Of a stretch of 64,000 bases of DNA, positions 53,779 through 62,772 are shown one piece after another. This DNA comes from Methanocella_A sp963792125. GTDB taxonomy: Archaea; Halobacteriota; Methanocellia; Methanocellales; Methanocellaceae. The notes under the pieces are model-generated. The model was not told the origin of the DNA, did no database searches, and saw only the letters and a program-made list of their open reading frames with translations. A program made the position numbers and the translations under genes. The stretch covers positions 1 through 64,000 of the forward strand of contig CAWBVA010000006.1 in assembly GCA_963792125.1 (NCBI GenBank), given 5' to 3'. Positions within the stretch are counted from its first letter, which is position 1. Each line of letters opens with the position of its first letter.

Positions 53779-54192
53779 ATGACAAGTGATCAAGAGCCCG
53801 CGCCCTGCCGGCCGGGAAGGCCAGAGCCAGTCCTCACGGCGATCATCGAGGACAACGCTGACATCGCCGACCTGTACGTCATGCTGGTGCAGGCCAGAGG
53901 CATGCGTGTCTGTTTCCTTGCTCATGACGGTGCTGAAGCTGTGGAAGCGTTCATTCACGCAGCGAAGAAGCCAGACCTGCTGCTGATCGATCACCGCATG
54001 CCCGTGAAGTCCGGGCTGGCCGCCATGAAAGAGATAATGGCGATAGACCCTTCCGCCCGCTTCATTTTCATCAGCGCCGACGAGGGCATCATGGACGAGG
54101 CGATGGCCGCCGGGGCAAAAGCCTTTCTGCGAAAGCCTGCCACCGTCAAGGAAATCCTCGACGCCATGAGCCATGTGCTGGACGAAGCTTAA
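53779..54192 (+). CDS. Single-domain response regulator
   Basis: This 137-aa protein is a receiver domain alone: acidic pair E24-D25 (IIEDNADIADLY), phosphoacceptor D71 (LLLIDHRMP), S99 (FIFISADEG) and K119 (FLRKPA). In CheY-like proteins the switch Thr/Ser and Lys have these places, so the domain should be phosphorylatable. No output domain and no histidine kinase gene lie nearby. A Pro/Arg-rich N-terminal tail of about 18 residues is unusual. A nearby hybrid kinase elsewhere in the genome must supply the phosphate. Confidence 0.9.
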   Translation: MTSDQEPAPCRPGRPEPVLTAIIEDNADIADLYVMLVQARGMRVCFLAHDGAEAVEAFIHAAKKPDLLLIDHRMPVKSGLAAMKEIMAIDPSARFIFISADEGIMDEAMAAGAKAFLRKPATVKEILDAMSHVLDEA

Positions 54193-54261
54193 ACTGATTT
54201 CCATGGAAGAGGCGAGTGGATCGCTGGCCATTTCCTGGCTAGTGCGTAGAGGTACGCAGGG

Positions 54262-54393
54262 CGTGGTTATAAAGGCCGCAGAGAGCGCAAGGGCCAAGAC
54301 GCAGTTTCTACATGTGTACAACAAGGCTTAGCGCTAAAACATAAAAGAAACTGCGTTCTCTGCGCACCCTCTGCGCTCTCTGCGGCCTTTAAC
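54262..54393. repeat. Imperfect palindrome, GCAGAGA...TCTCTGC family
   Basis: Left arm ATAAAGGCCGCAGAGAGCGC then AAGACGCAGTTT; right arm AAACTGCGTTCTCTGCGC, CTCTGCGCTCTCTGCGGCC, TTTAAC. The arms pair over about 40 bases. It is the clearest member of the family also found at 8673 and 24410/25420. Confidence 0.75.
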
Positions 54394-54435
54394 GTACTGC
54401 TCGTTGCCGCTTACACGCCTTATACCCGATACAAC

Positions 54436-56241
54436 TTATCTTACTGTAGAACCGGGCTTGGTCTCGGAGACGGCTGGCGGAGTTGCCGGCATTGTCTCCG
54501 GCGGCGCCGGCTTCGGCGGCAGGGTGATAAGATTAAAGATACCGTGGGCCTGGTCGAGCTCGAACAGCTCGATGTAGTCGAGAGGCGTCTGGCGGACGTC
54601 CCGGGACGCCGATAGCGTCTGCAGGTCGAGCACGGCCGTGTTCAGGTTCTCTACTTCGGCGTCCTCCGTGTAGATGAGCACCAGCTCCTTCATAGGCGCG
54701 TACACTATGACCCGGCTCCCTATGTCGACCTTCAGCGCGTCCAGAAGTCCCTTGACGAAGGACGGGTGCGTCATGATGTCGCAGGCCTTGTTGCTGATCA
54801 CGCCTATGATCGTGTCTTTCCCGAACTTTCCGGCGTGGGCCTCGATGTTGAGCCGCAGCACGTCCAGTTCCTCCTCGAAGATTTCATCAAGCGCGCTACG
54901 GTCGATTAGCCATGCGGCCAGGTCAGTCTTCATCACTGGCGCGGTGTGCTCGCCGCACGAAATGTAATAGATGACCACAGCAGACTCTTTTTCATCGTAG
55001 ACGTAGTTGAACGCGTTGGGCGTCTCCTTCAGCCAGGCAGACGGCTCTATGGACTTGAAGACAAAGCACTCCTTGCCGCACCGGCAGACCGGACGTGTCT
55101 TCTCGTTCTTGCACAGCGACTCCCGAAGCCGGGACACGAGGAGCTTCGTGCCGTTACGGGGCAGCGGAGAGTAGATGTTCACCCGGTCTGACAGCCCGTT
55201 GTGCGGGTTGGTGATCTCGAGATAATCGCCATCGATGGCGTAGGAGTATGACGGCATGTCGCGGCGAATCGCCGTAAGCAGGTTCTCGGCCGAGTAGATG
55301 CGGTTCATGGCGAAGTCTAGCTTCGCCTCGATGATTTCCTGGTAGCTCTTCGCGGTGAACGCCGCCTCCTTCGCGATCTCCCGTATGGACAGCGTGGCCT
55401 TGAACGGCTTGCGGCTGATGACGAGCGTGTCCCCGTGCACGGCGAACTCGAGGCCGTCGCGGGTGAGTACCTTGTTGATCAAAGCGACGATCCGTGTCTG
55501 GTCCACGATAGCTGCCGCGTCGATGCGTCCGGAGGCGATGTCAGCGGAATACTCTGGCATCCATGCGGCGTAGGCGTCCTCGTAGGGCGACTCGTCCCGT
55601 TTGTAGTCCGACAGCCGGAACACGAGCGCGGCATCGCCAGGCCATTCCGGGCCCACGATCTCGCGCATGTTGACCCGTGCGTGGGGGCTGTTACCGGGAA
55701 TAGCAACGGTGACGTAGCCTCGCTCCACGTTGAAGAGCTGGATGTTCCGCGTTTCCAGCGCCGTGCTGATCGCGTACTTCCAGACCTCCCGGGCACTCAT
55801 GACACGGCCGAAGGTCTCGTACATGAACCGGAAATCGGGCGTGCCGCGGATGAGCGCGCGCTCCCCGCCCAGGTCCATGCGATAGAAGTTGACGAACTCG
55901 CTGCCTGCGGTGACCTCCGCCTGGAAGTCGAGCATCGCCTCGGGGAAATAGTGACTGTATAATGCGATGATAATGTTGTTCGACGACAGCCGGGCCCCGC
56001 ACACACATGTATGTGTCTCCAGCCGGTAGCCCGAGACCGCCTGCATGAACGAGTCCATAGTGAGGTTATGGAAGATGAGCGGCTTCATCACTGTGTTATT
56101 GTGGCTGCACTTAGGGCAGTAGAAAGTCAGGATGACGCCATCGTAGTGCTTTTTTTCGTTGATGGCGTAAAGCCGGGTCTCGATAAGCTTCCCGATGTAT
56201 TTCGGGTTTAATTCCACCTTATCTCCACCGAGAAATGACAT
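54436..56241 (-). CDS. Zinc-ribbon protein of unknown function, 601 aa
   Basis: A large soluble protein. An N-terminal zinc ribbon has C42-x2-C45 (FYCPKCSHNN) and C79-x-C81 (CVCGARL), and a second cysteine group, RPVCRCGKECFVF, lies near residue 393. Between them is a domain of alternating strands and helices (DTLVISRKPFKATLSIREIA). The C-terminal third is alpha/beta (FGKDTIIGVISNKACDIM), and a Pro/Thr tail ends it. No catalytic motif is recognised. It stands alone between the repeat at 54262 and a winged-helix gene. Confidence 0.6.
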   Translation of the reverse strand: MSFLGGDKVELNPKYIGKLIETRLYAINEKKHYDGVILTFYCPKCSHNNTVMKPLIFHNLTMDSFMQAVSGYRLETHTCVCGARLSSNNIIIALYSHYFPEAMLDFQAEVTAGSEFVNFYRMDLGGERALIRGTPDFRFMYETFGRVMSAREVWKYAISTALETRNIQLFNVERGYVTVAIPGNSPHARVNMREIVGPEWPGDAALVFRLSDYKRDESPYEDAYAAWMPEYSADIASGRIDAAAIVDQTRIVALINKVLTRDGLEFAVHGDTLVISRKPFKATLSIREIAKEAAFTAKSYQEIIEAKLDFAMNRIYSAENLLTAIRRDMPSYSYAIDGDYLEITNPHNGLSDRVNIYSPLPRNGTKLLVSRLRESLCKNEKTRPVCRCGKECFVFKSIEPSAWLKETPNAFNYVYDEKESAVVIYYISCGEHTAPVMKTDLAAWLIDRSALDEIFEEELDVLRLNIEAHAGKFGKDTIIGVISNKACDIMTHPSFVKGLLDALKVDIGSRVIVYAPMKELVLIYTEDAEVENLNTAVLDLQTLSASRDVRQTPLDYIELFELDQAHGIFNLITLPPKPAPPETMPATPPAVSETKPGSTVR

Positions 56242-56395
56242 AATAATTGTTTATAGCGTAATCAACTCTTATAAGCTTGTTGTTCTGTTATTTGTCCCGC
56301 CGGGGATGGGCGGGACTGCGCATCTGCCCTCGCCCGACATATTGCGCGCGCGAACGGCTGCCCGCCTGACAGCAGCACCCAGATTTCAATCATAA

Positions 56396-56743
56396 CTAAG
56401 TACCGTAATAGCAGCCCCACAGGTTGTTCATCGCATCGACGTACCGGTTCCACTGCTTAAGCATCACATACATGTGCCGCTTGCCTGCGGCAGTTATCGT
56501 ATACCGGCCGTCACGGCGCTCGATATAGCCGCTGCCCTCCAGTGACCGCAGTACCTCAGCAAGACGGGGCTCGTCGACGGTCATCATGCCGGCCGTGTAC
56601 TCGCTGATGTTGACTGCCGCCTCTGTGACATTGCAGTCGCCTTTGCGCACGACCGCCAGGGCTGCGAGCCTGATGCCAGCCCCCCGGAAAGAGTCGAGCC
56701 AGCGGTCCAGGTTGCGTTCGCTCTCGTCCTGCTCTGTGGCCAT
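56396..56743 (-). CDS. Winged-helix regulator
   Basis: This 115-aa protein has the pattern of a small PadR/MarR-like winged helix: helices to about residue 60, DEPRLAEVLRSLEGSGYIER as recognition helix and RDGRYTITAAGKRHMYVML as the wing and last helix. The end WNRYVDAMNNLWGCYYGT is aromatic and may form the dimer interface. It is not clearly linked to neighbours; ftsZ follows upstream on the same strand at a distance. Confidence 0.7.
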   Translation of the reverse strand: MATEQDESERNLDRWLDSFRGAGIRLAALAVVRKGDCNVTEAAVNISEYTAGMMTVDEPRLAEVLRSLEGSGYIERRDGRYTITAAGKRHMYVMLKQWNRYVDAMNNLWGCYYGT

Positions 56744-56845
56744 GAGAGGATATTCGACAGAAGACAGTATAGCGTTTGACAGCGGTTTGAGCGGAAAAAA
56801 AAGTCTAAAAAAAGAATATTGGGCGGCCGTCGAGCGGCACGCCCC

Positions 56846-57990
56846 TCACTTGATCACGTCAATAATGGACGAGGCAGCTTTGCCTTTCTTCGCAGGGAAT
56901 CGGCCGCCGGTGTAGTCTACGGCGTCTTCGGCGCGGCGGCCTTATGGCCGCTCTTGCCCATGACCTGCGGCGAATGGATGCCGGTCATGATGGCCATCAC
57001 TCTGACCTTGCCCTCGTAGTCCTTCTGGACGCGTGCGCCCCAGATGACGTTCGCGTGTGAGTCCATCTCGTATGTGAGTGACTCGGCGATGTTCTCCGCC
57101 TCGCGGAGCGTCAGGTCCGGGCCGCCGGTGATGTGCACCAGTGCGCCGGTCGCGCCGCGATAGTCGACATCCAGCAGCGGGTGGTTCAATGCCGCTCTTA
57201 CGACACTGTCAGACTTGTCCTGGCTCTTGGTCTCGCCCACGAGCATTACGGCGATGCCGCCGGCATTCATGATCGCTTTAACATCGGCGAAATCGAGGTT
57301 AATGAGCGACGGCCGGGTGATCGTCTCGGATATGCCCTTGACAGTCTCGGAAATCAGCTGGTCCATGACGGAGAACGCCTGCTCCAGCGGGAGGTTAGGC
57401 ACCATTTCGAGCAGCCTGTTGTTGTCCAGCACGATGACCGTGTCTGCGGCGGCTCTCAAGTCTGCGATGCCCTCTTCGGCCTTGACCATCCTGGCGCGTT
57501 CAACCTTGAACGGCGTGGAGACCATGCCTACGACGATAGCGCCCTGTTCCTTGGCGACCTGTGCGACGATCGGTGCCGTGCCGGTACCGGTTCCGCCGCC
57601 CATGCCTGCCGTAATGAATACCAGGTCTGCGTCCTTCAGGACATCCTGCAGTGTGCTTCTTGCCAGCTCGGCAGCGCGCTTTCCTATCTCGGGGAAACCG
57701 CCTGCGCCCAGTCCCCTGGTCAGCGATTTTCCGACCAGGATCTTCTTGTCAGCCTTAATCACGTCGAGGTGCTGCTTATCGGTGTTGACCGCAATAGTCT
57801 CTGCGCCGTCGACACCAATGTTATACAGACGGTTGATGGTGTTGTTACCTGCGCCGCCGCACCCGACGATCTTGATCTGGGGGAGCCCGAAGTCTTCAAA
57901 GTCCGCCCCGGCAGTGTTGTCCCCTTTCTCATTCCTGTACTCACGTTCCATTTCAGTGTATTTCAGTGCTTCCTGCACAATAGATTGCAT
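56846..57990 (-). CDS. ftsZ: Cell-division GTPase FtsZ, C-terminal frameshift
   Basis: About 380 aa with the FtsZ GTP-binding core: GCGGAGNNTINRL near residue 50, the tubulin signature GGGTGTGTAPI, and the synergy loop LNLDFADVKAIM with ADVK. It forms the division ring. The given frame stops at 56917 after GHKAAAPKTP. Restoring one lost G in AAGGAC gives DAVDYTGGRFPAKKGKAASS and the end IIDVIK with a stop at 56846, the expected conserved tail. The ATG at 57990 is chosen; GGGATGGG lies before it, and one at 58008 is also possible. Confidence 0.9.
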
Positions 57991-58029
57991 TGTAAATCCC
58001 ATCCCCATACGTATTGTATGTGTGTTTAA

Positions 58030-58782
58030 TCCCCGGCTTCACGGGCTGGCCGTCCGATGGCATACTAATCTGCGCATGCCATACTCGAAGGCGCCCCTGC
58101 TGCCGCGTTTTACTTTACAGACACGTTCGTTCCGGGCCGTCCTGGTTAGATACTGGACGATGTTCCTGGGCTGAAGTCGCAGCCCCGACAGGAAAGGCTG
58201 GCTGGACACGAGCCGTAATTCCGCCGGTTACAGTGGCAGAGCTCATGTATCTAGCGAATGTCGATCAAATTGATCCCCATCAATTGATCCAATCCAAATC
58301 CCAAGCTTAGTATGCGCTTTTAGATATTTAAGCTTAGTGTTCCCTGAGGGTAATTACAAAAACAATAGCGTCCCTGATAGCCGAATAAACTATTTTTACC
58401 AGCGTATTTAAAAAATCGAACGGTATTTACTATCCGATACGATAAATAATAAAAATTCAGCCATTTTAGACAAAGTATTTAATTATTTATTGCCTGAAGT
58501 TAAGCAATACCACGTATAGCCACCATAAATTAGCTTTGACGTTAATAATTGCCTTAACGGGTCAGACAAGACAGAACTATCGAGATTGAAGGTAACGGAG
58601 AGGCCTCACAGCCCAGAAAAATCAGGAAATGGCCTTTATGTATATATTGTGTAATAAGCTGGCCATAAAATTACAAAATATTTCTAATAAAGGGTAAAGT
58701 TAATATATCAATACTTGTAATTGTTCGATAACACGTTGCTTCAGGTGTACTGGCAACGGCTGAACTATCTGGAGGGAATATC
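58030..58782. other. Intergenic, GC-rich patch then AT-rich leader
   Basis: No gene is seen. Up to about 58250 the sequence is GC-rich with possible RNA pairing (CCTGGGCTGAAGTCGCAGCC). Then it is strongly AT-rich up to the subtilase, with TTAATATATC at about 58699 as a possible TATA box. Confidence 0.35.
58259..58293. promoter_or_regulatory. Repeated palindromic half-sites
   Basis: ATCAAATTGATC, CCATCAATTGATCC follow each other closely; ATCAATTGAT is a perfect 10-bp palindrome. Such paired sites may bind a regulator of the subtilase or of the ftsZ transcript. No protein is assigned. Confidence 0.3.
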
Positions 58783-61167
58783 ATAAAAACAAAAACTGTA
58801 CTGGGAATCGCGCTCGTTGTGATCATGCTGCTTTCAAGCACGGTCGCGGTATTCGCTGCGGTCCCGCCCCAAAAGGACCAGTCAGTTGCAAGCTCATCGG
58901 GCTACTCTACTTATATCGTAGCCTTCAAGGACTCCGGCGCCGCAGCCAGGGCAGCCGATAGCATCACGAGCTTGGTCAACTCTTATAATGGCAAGATCAT
59001 CTACAGGTACAGCGTGATCGACGGAATGGCGATCACTATGCCCGACAACAAGGTTGACGAGCTCAAGGCCATGTCCGGCGTCAAGTACGTCGAGAAAGAC
59101 CAGCAGGTACATGTCCTGCTCGACAAGGCCGTGCCCCAGATCGGCGGCGACCAGGTATGGTCGGCCGGCTACACCGGCAAGGGCATCAAAGTGGCCGTCA
59201 TCGACACTGGCGTCGACGCAGGCCACGCCGACCTGAACGGCAACAAAGTTGTCGGCTGGGTCGACTACGTGAACGGTAAGACCTCGCCCTACGACGACCA
59301 CGGCCATGGCACCCATGTGTCCAGCACCATCGCAGGCACAGGCGCAGCTTCGAGCGGCAAGTACAAGGGCGTCGCCCCTGAAGCAGGCATCATTGGCATC
59401 AAGGTACTGGGCAAGGACGGCTCCGGCAGCACCAGCAACATCATCAAGGGCATCGAGTGGGCCGTCAATAACGGCGCCGATGTCATCTCCATGTCGCTGG
59501 GCAGCTCAACCCACTCACAGTCCAGCGATACCGCCATCGATAACGCCATCAAGGCAGGCGTAGTCTGTGTCATCGCGGCCGGCAACAGCGGCTCGGGCGC
59601 CAAGACCATCGCCTGTCCGGGCGACGACATCAACGCCATCACCGTCGGAGCCGTCGACCGGAACGACGCCATCGCCTCGTTCAGCTCCCGCGGCCCCAAC
59701 CGCGACGGCAGTGTCAAGCCGGACGTCAGCAACATGGGCGTAGGCCTCGTTGCAGCCAAGGCGACGGGCATCACCATAGGCAAGGCAGTGGACCAGTACT
59801 ACACGGCCCTCAGCGGCACCTCAATGGCCACCCCGATGACCTCGGGCGCCGTGGCGCTGCTCCTGCAGGCAAAGCCTGACATGACCCCCGCACAGGTTAA
59901 GGACGCGCTGACGAAGACGGCAAAGCCGCTCGGCGGCAGCGTTCCGAACAACAACTACGGCTACGGCCGCGTGCAGGCGAAAGCTGCGCTGGACTATGTA
60001 TTGAGCGGCAAGCTCCCGGCCCCCACGCCGACGCCGACACCAACGCCGACCCCCAACCCGGGCGATCCGACACCAACGCCGACCCCGCAGCCGGGCGGCT
60101 ACGCGGTAAGCCTGGCAAACCTGTTCGCCAGGTATAATAACCAGCTCAGCACCTCGATGGAGAAGTTCCAGGTGCAGCCTGGCACGACCGTGACCCAGGG
60201 CGCCATGATCTCGAACACGGGAGAAGCGACCGACTCGTACACGATGTCGGTCAGCGGCATACCTGACGCCTGGTGGACCCTCAGCGGGTATAACGGCGGC
60301 AGCCTCGATTCGAGCACGGCGGCCACCATGAGCCTGGCCATCACACCGGCAGCATCGGCATCTGCGGGCACGTACACGATTACGCTGACCGCGAAGTCGG
60401 ATTCCGACAGCTCGGTGAGCGCGTCGAAGACCTACAAGCTCAACGTGGCAGGCGCAACAACGCCGACGCCGACGCCCACTCCGAAGCCGACCATAACCCC
60501 GAGACCGACAGCGACGCCGACGCCGGGCCCGAACCCGACGCCGACGCCTACCCCGGTACCCGGCGGTAACGCGTTCACTGGCGTCGTCGCCAGCGGCGGC
60601 GAGTTCTACGAGTACGCAGTACCGGCACAGGCCGGACCGGTCTCGGTAAAGGTGTCCTGGACGGGCACGACCAACGACCTGAACCTGTACATGTACGACC
60701 CGAGCGGCGCACTGGTCGCGAAATCGGAGCAGCGCTCCACGACCTCGGAGACCGTCACTTACAATGCGCCCACCGCAGGCTACTACCTGATCAAGGTGCA
60801 GGCGAAGACGGCATTCCGGCCGGTGACCTTCACCGGCGAGAGCAGCAAGCCAGTAAAGGCGGCGTACGTGAAGACGGGCACGCTTGGCAGGGGCCAGACG
60901 GTCAGTATGAACGTCAACCCCGGCAATGCGGGCAGCGTCAACGCACGGCTCACCTGCGGCTGGTCGTTCAGCATGCCGACGATGAGCCTGTATGGCCCGA
61001 ACGGCAGCAAGGTAGCGGACGGCAATACCATCAAGGAGAGCTGGACGTCCACCTACGCACACCTGAACTACGCGCCGGCGCCAGCGGGTACTTACACGCT
61101 GAAGATCGACGGCACGAAGATAAGCACCACCCTGGACTATAAGCTGGTCACACCGTACCAGCTATAA
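58783..61167 (+). CDS. Secreted subtilisin-like protease with PPC domains
   Basis: The coding frame begins with a signal peptide (KTKTVLGIALVVIMLLSS) that needs an ATA codon at 58783, eight bases after GGAGGG. GTG 58819 would leave only part of it. A propeptide (inhibitor I9-like, VAFKDSG ... MAITMP) is followed by the S8 domain: catalytic D141 (VAVIDTGVD), H175 (GHGTHVSS), N268 (AAGNSG) and S347 (SGTSMATP). Linkers of Thr-Pro repeats flank a beta-domain (about 430-550), then two pre-peptidase C-terminal (PPC) domains. It is likely an exported, surface-acting protease. Confidence 0.88.
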   Translation: MKTKTVLGIALVVIMLLSSTVAVFAAVPPQKDQSVASSSGYSTYIVAFKDSGAAARAADSITSLVNSYNGKIIYRYSVIDGMAITMPDNKVDELKAMSGVKYVEKDQQVHVLLDKAVPQIGGDQVWSAGYTGKGIKVAVIDTGVDAGHADLNGNKVVGWVDYVNGKTSPYDDHGHGTHVSSTIAGTGAASSGKYKGVAPEAGIIGIKVLGKDGSGSTSNIIKGIEWAVNNGADVISMSLGSSTHSQSSDTAIDNAIKAGVVCVIAAGNSGSGAKTIACPGDDINAITVGAVDRNDAIASFSSRGPNRDGSVKPDVSNMGVGLVAAKATGITIGKAVDQYYTALSGTSMATPMTSGAVALLLQAKPDMTPAQVKDALTKTAKPLGGSVPNNNYGYGRVQAKAALDYVLSGKLPAPTPTPTPTPTPNPGDPTPTPTPQPGGYAVSLANLFARYNNQLSTSMEKFQVQPGTTVTQGAMISNTGEATDSYTMSVSGIPDAWWTLSGYNGGSLDSSTAATMSLAITPAASASAGTYTITLTAKSDSDSSVSASKTYKLNVAGATTPTPTPTPKPTITPRPTATPTPGPNPTPTPTPVPGGNAFTGVVASGGEFYEYAVPAQAGPVSVKVSWTGTTNDLNLYMYDPSGALVAKSEQRSTTSETVTYNAPTAGYYLIKVQAKTAFRPVTFTGESSKPVKAAYVKTGTLGRGQTVSMNVNPGNAGSVNARLTCGWSFSMPTMSLYGPNGSKVADGNTIKESWTSTYAHLNYAPAPAGTYTLKIDGTKISTTLDYKLVTPYQL

Positions 61168-61658
61168 AATACCCGACGGACACGGTGCCGGTATCATTCA
61201 CCGTGTCCCACCTTTTTATTCGATTTTATTTGTCATGTTTTAGCTCGCATCATCCCGGTATATTATGCGACATCAAGCAGGTAGAATGATCGTCAAGCAA
61301 TTTAAAGGCAAGTGCGGATGAATCGCGGTGACAACTATGGATGGAGTCAAGAGCAAGGGAAAGAGGCGCAGGCAAAGAAGTCGCAGGCAAAGTCAAGGAA
61401 GAAGACTGGCGAATCCTCGATACAGAGAGGATAGGAACTGGAGTCAGAATGGAGAGCTTAAGGCAGACTGAAACAGAGGCTCGGCAAGCGAAGAGAGAAA
61501 GCTGGAATAATATTACCGGCATGAGGCCAGCAAAGGCAATGAATTTCGCAAGGCCGAGATGAAGCTCGGGCAGTTCCAAGACAGATCAAAAAGCACAAAG
61601 ATGACAAAGGACACTGAAGACACGGCGATGGCCCGTGTCCGTCATGCCCTGGCTTTGG
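61168..61658. other. Intergenic, unresolved
   Basis: Purine-rich sequence from about 61330 to 61620 has several short open frames in all three plus-strand phases, none of them like a known protein. It may be a frame-damaged small gene or untranslated RNA. I support no call. Confidence 0.3.
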
Positions 61659-62522
61659 TCACAGATTATCCATGTTAGCTCTCATGGCGAAGAGCCCCTG
61701 GTCTATGCCGTGCACTTTCATCAGCGTGCTCAGCTTGGTGATGTCCAGCGATGTGTCCATGGGCACGCGCACCGTCATGCCGAGCTCAGAAGCGCTCACT
61801 GGCACGACCAGGCTGTCGTCCAGACCGAAGGCGGCCGCGATTTTCCGGCCGAACTCGTAGTGGCTGACACGCTCCGGGCCTGCGACATTGTACCACCCGT
61901 TCATGCGGTTCACAATCAACGTCTTTATGGCTTTGACCGCGTCGTCGATCAATACAGGCGAGAAATACATGTCCCTCGCCAGTTCGACTTTCTGGCCTGC
62001 ACGGATCTGGTTGTAGACGTGGCTCGCGAAGTTCTCCGGGTAGCTGCCGTACAGCTCTCCTACCCGGACTATGAGAAACTCCCTCACTTTATCGGAATGC
62101 ACCTCACCCATCAGCCTGGTCTCGCCGTAGACGTTGATCGGGTTCACATTGTCGCTCTCGGTGTACAGGCCTCCGGGCTTTCGCCCGTCGAAGACGAAGG
62201 GCGTCGACTTGTAGACTACCCGTGAGCCCGCTTTCTGGGCCGCGTCGACGAAGAAGCGCACGGACCGGGTGTTGAACTGCATGGCATCCATACGGTGCTG
62301 CTCGCAGTAATCGACGTCGCTGGCCTCCTCGGTCAGGACTATCACTGAAGGACGAAGCTCGTCCACGAGACGGGTGATGCTCTCGGCGCTCAGCGCATCG
62401 TAGGTCTGGTAACCCCGGGGTATGTCCGGGCAGGTGTGGTCGCAGGCGCCCCTGGCCATCTCGGCGGCCATGGCATCGACGATGCGGGTGCCCAGCGGGT
62501 TGCATCCGGTGACTAAGATCAT
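61659..62522 (-). CDS. RmlD-like SDR reductase, YxxxR instead of YxxxK
   Basis: This 287-aa extended short-chain dehydrogenase begins MILVTGCNPLGTRI, the nucleotide-binding turn. VIVLTEEASDVDYCEQHR is typical of RmlD (dTDP-4-dehydrorhamnose reductase) relatives, as is STPFVFDGRKPGGLYTESD. The catalytic pair normally Tyr-x3-Lys reads Y132-GET-R136, so the lysine is replaced by arginine. It may be a non-canonical enzyme or a regulatory subunit, as in MAT2B. It stands alone, on the same strand as the KaiC-like gene. Confidence 0.78.
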   Translation of the reverse strand: MILVTGCNPLGTRIVDAMAAEMARGACDHTCPDIPRGYQTYDALSAESITRLVDELRPSVIVLTEEASDVDYCEQHRMDAMQFNTRSVRFFVDAAQKAGSRVVYKSTPFVFDGRKPGGLYTESDNVNPINVYGETRLMGEVHSDKVREFLIVRVGELYGSYPENFASHVYNQIRAGQKVELARDMYFSPVLIDDAVKAIKTLIVNRMNGWYNVAGPERVSHYEFGRKIAAAFGLDDSLVVPVSASELGMTVRVPMDTSLDITKLSTLMKVHGIDQGLFAMRANMDNL

Positions 62523-62772
62523 AAGGTTGCTCCGTAAGTTCTGGTTTTAATATATCGCGGCTGATTTAAATAGTCGTTGCCGCATTCCAGCAATGGGTCA
62601 AGCCAGCAAGTAGTCGGTGGATGACACGGGGTCTGGCCAGGCATTAATGATGAACAGCCGGGTCATCGATTCGTGATGGCCAAGCGGGCGTTCGCGCGCG
62701 AAGACGGACAGGCCTCGCTTATCGCCGATTCGATAATATTTCTCACTGAAATGTACGGGCGCCTTGATGTAG
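62523..62772. other. Intergenic, no gene seen
   Basis: It contains a CGCGCGCG core near 62693 and a GTAGTCGGTGGATGAC word that recurs, with one change, near 6392. No reading frame is convincing. Confidence 0.4.

Noticed and set aside
57133..58174. Two plus-strand open frames of about 300 codons
   Set aside because: They lie opposite ftsZ and have the composition of antisense frames.
58120..58250. 5S rRNA or RNase P RNA
   Set aside because: Only short words match; no consistent helices could be drawn.
60025..60100. CRISPR-like short repeats
   Set aside because: They are Thr-Pro codon repeats (ACGCCGACG) inside the subtilase linkers, with no spacers.
59821..61062. Minus-strand frame of 413 codons
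   Set aside because: Antisense to the subtilase, with Arg/Ala-rich, low-complexity reading from the Thr-Pro repeats.
6385..62615. GTAGTCGGTGGAYGAC shared by two gaps (6388 and 62610)
   Set aside because: Only two copies of about 16 bases with unrelated flanks; could be chance.
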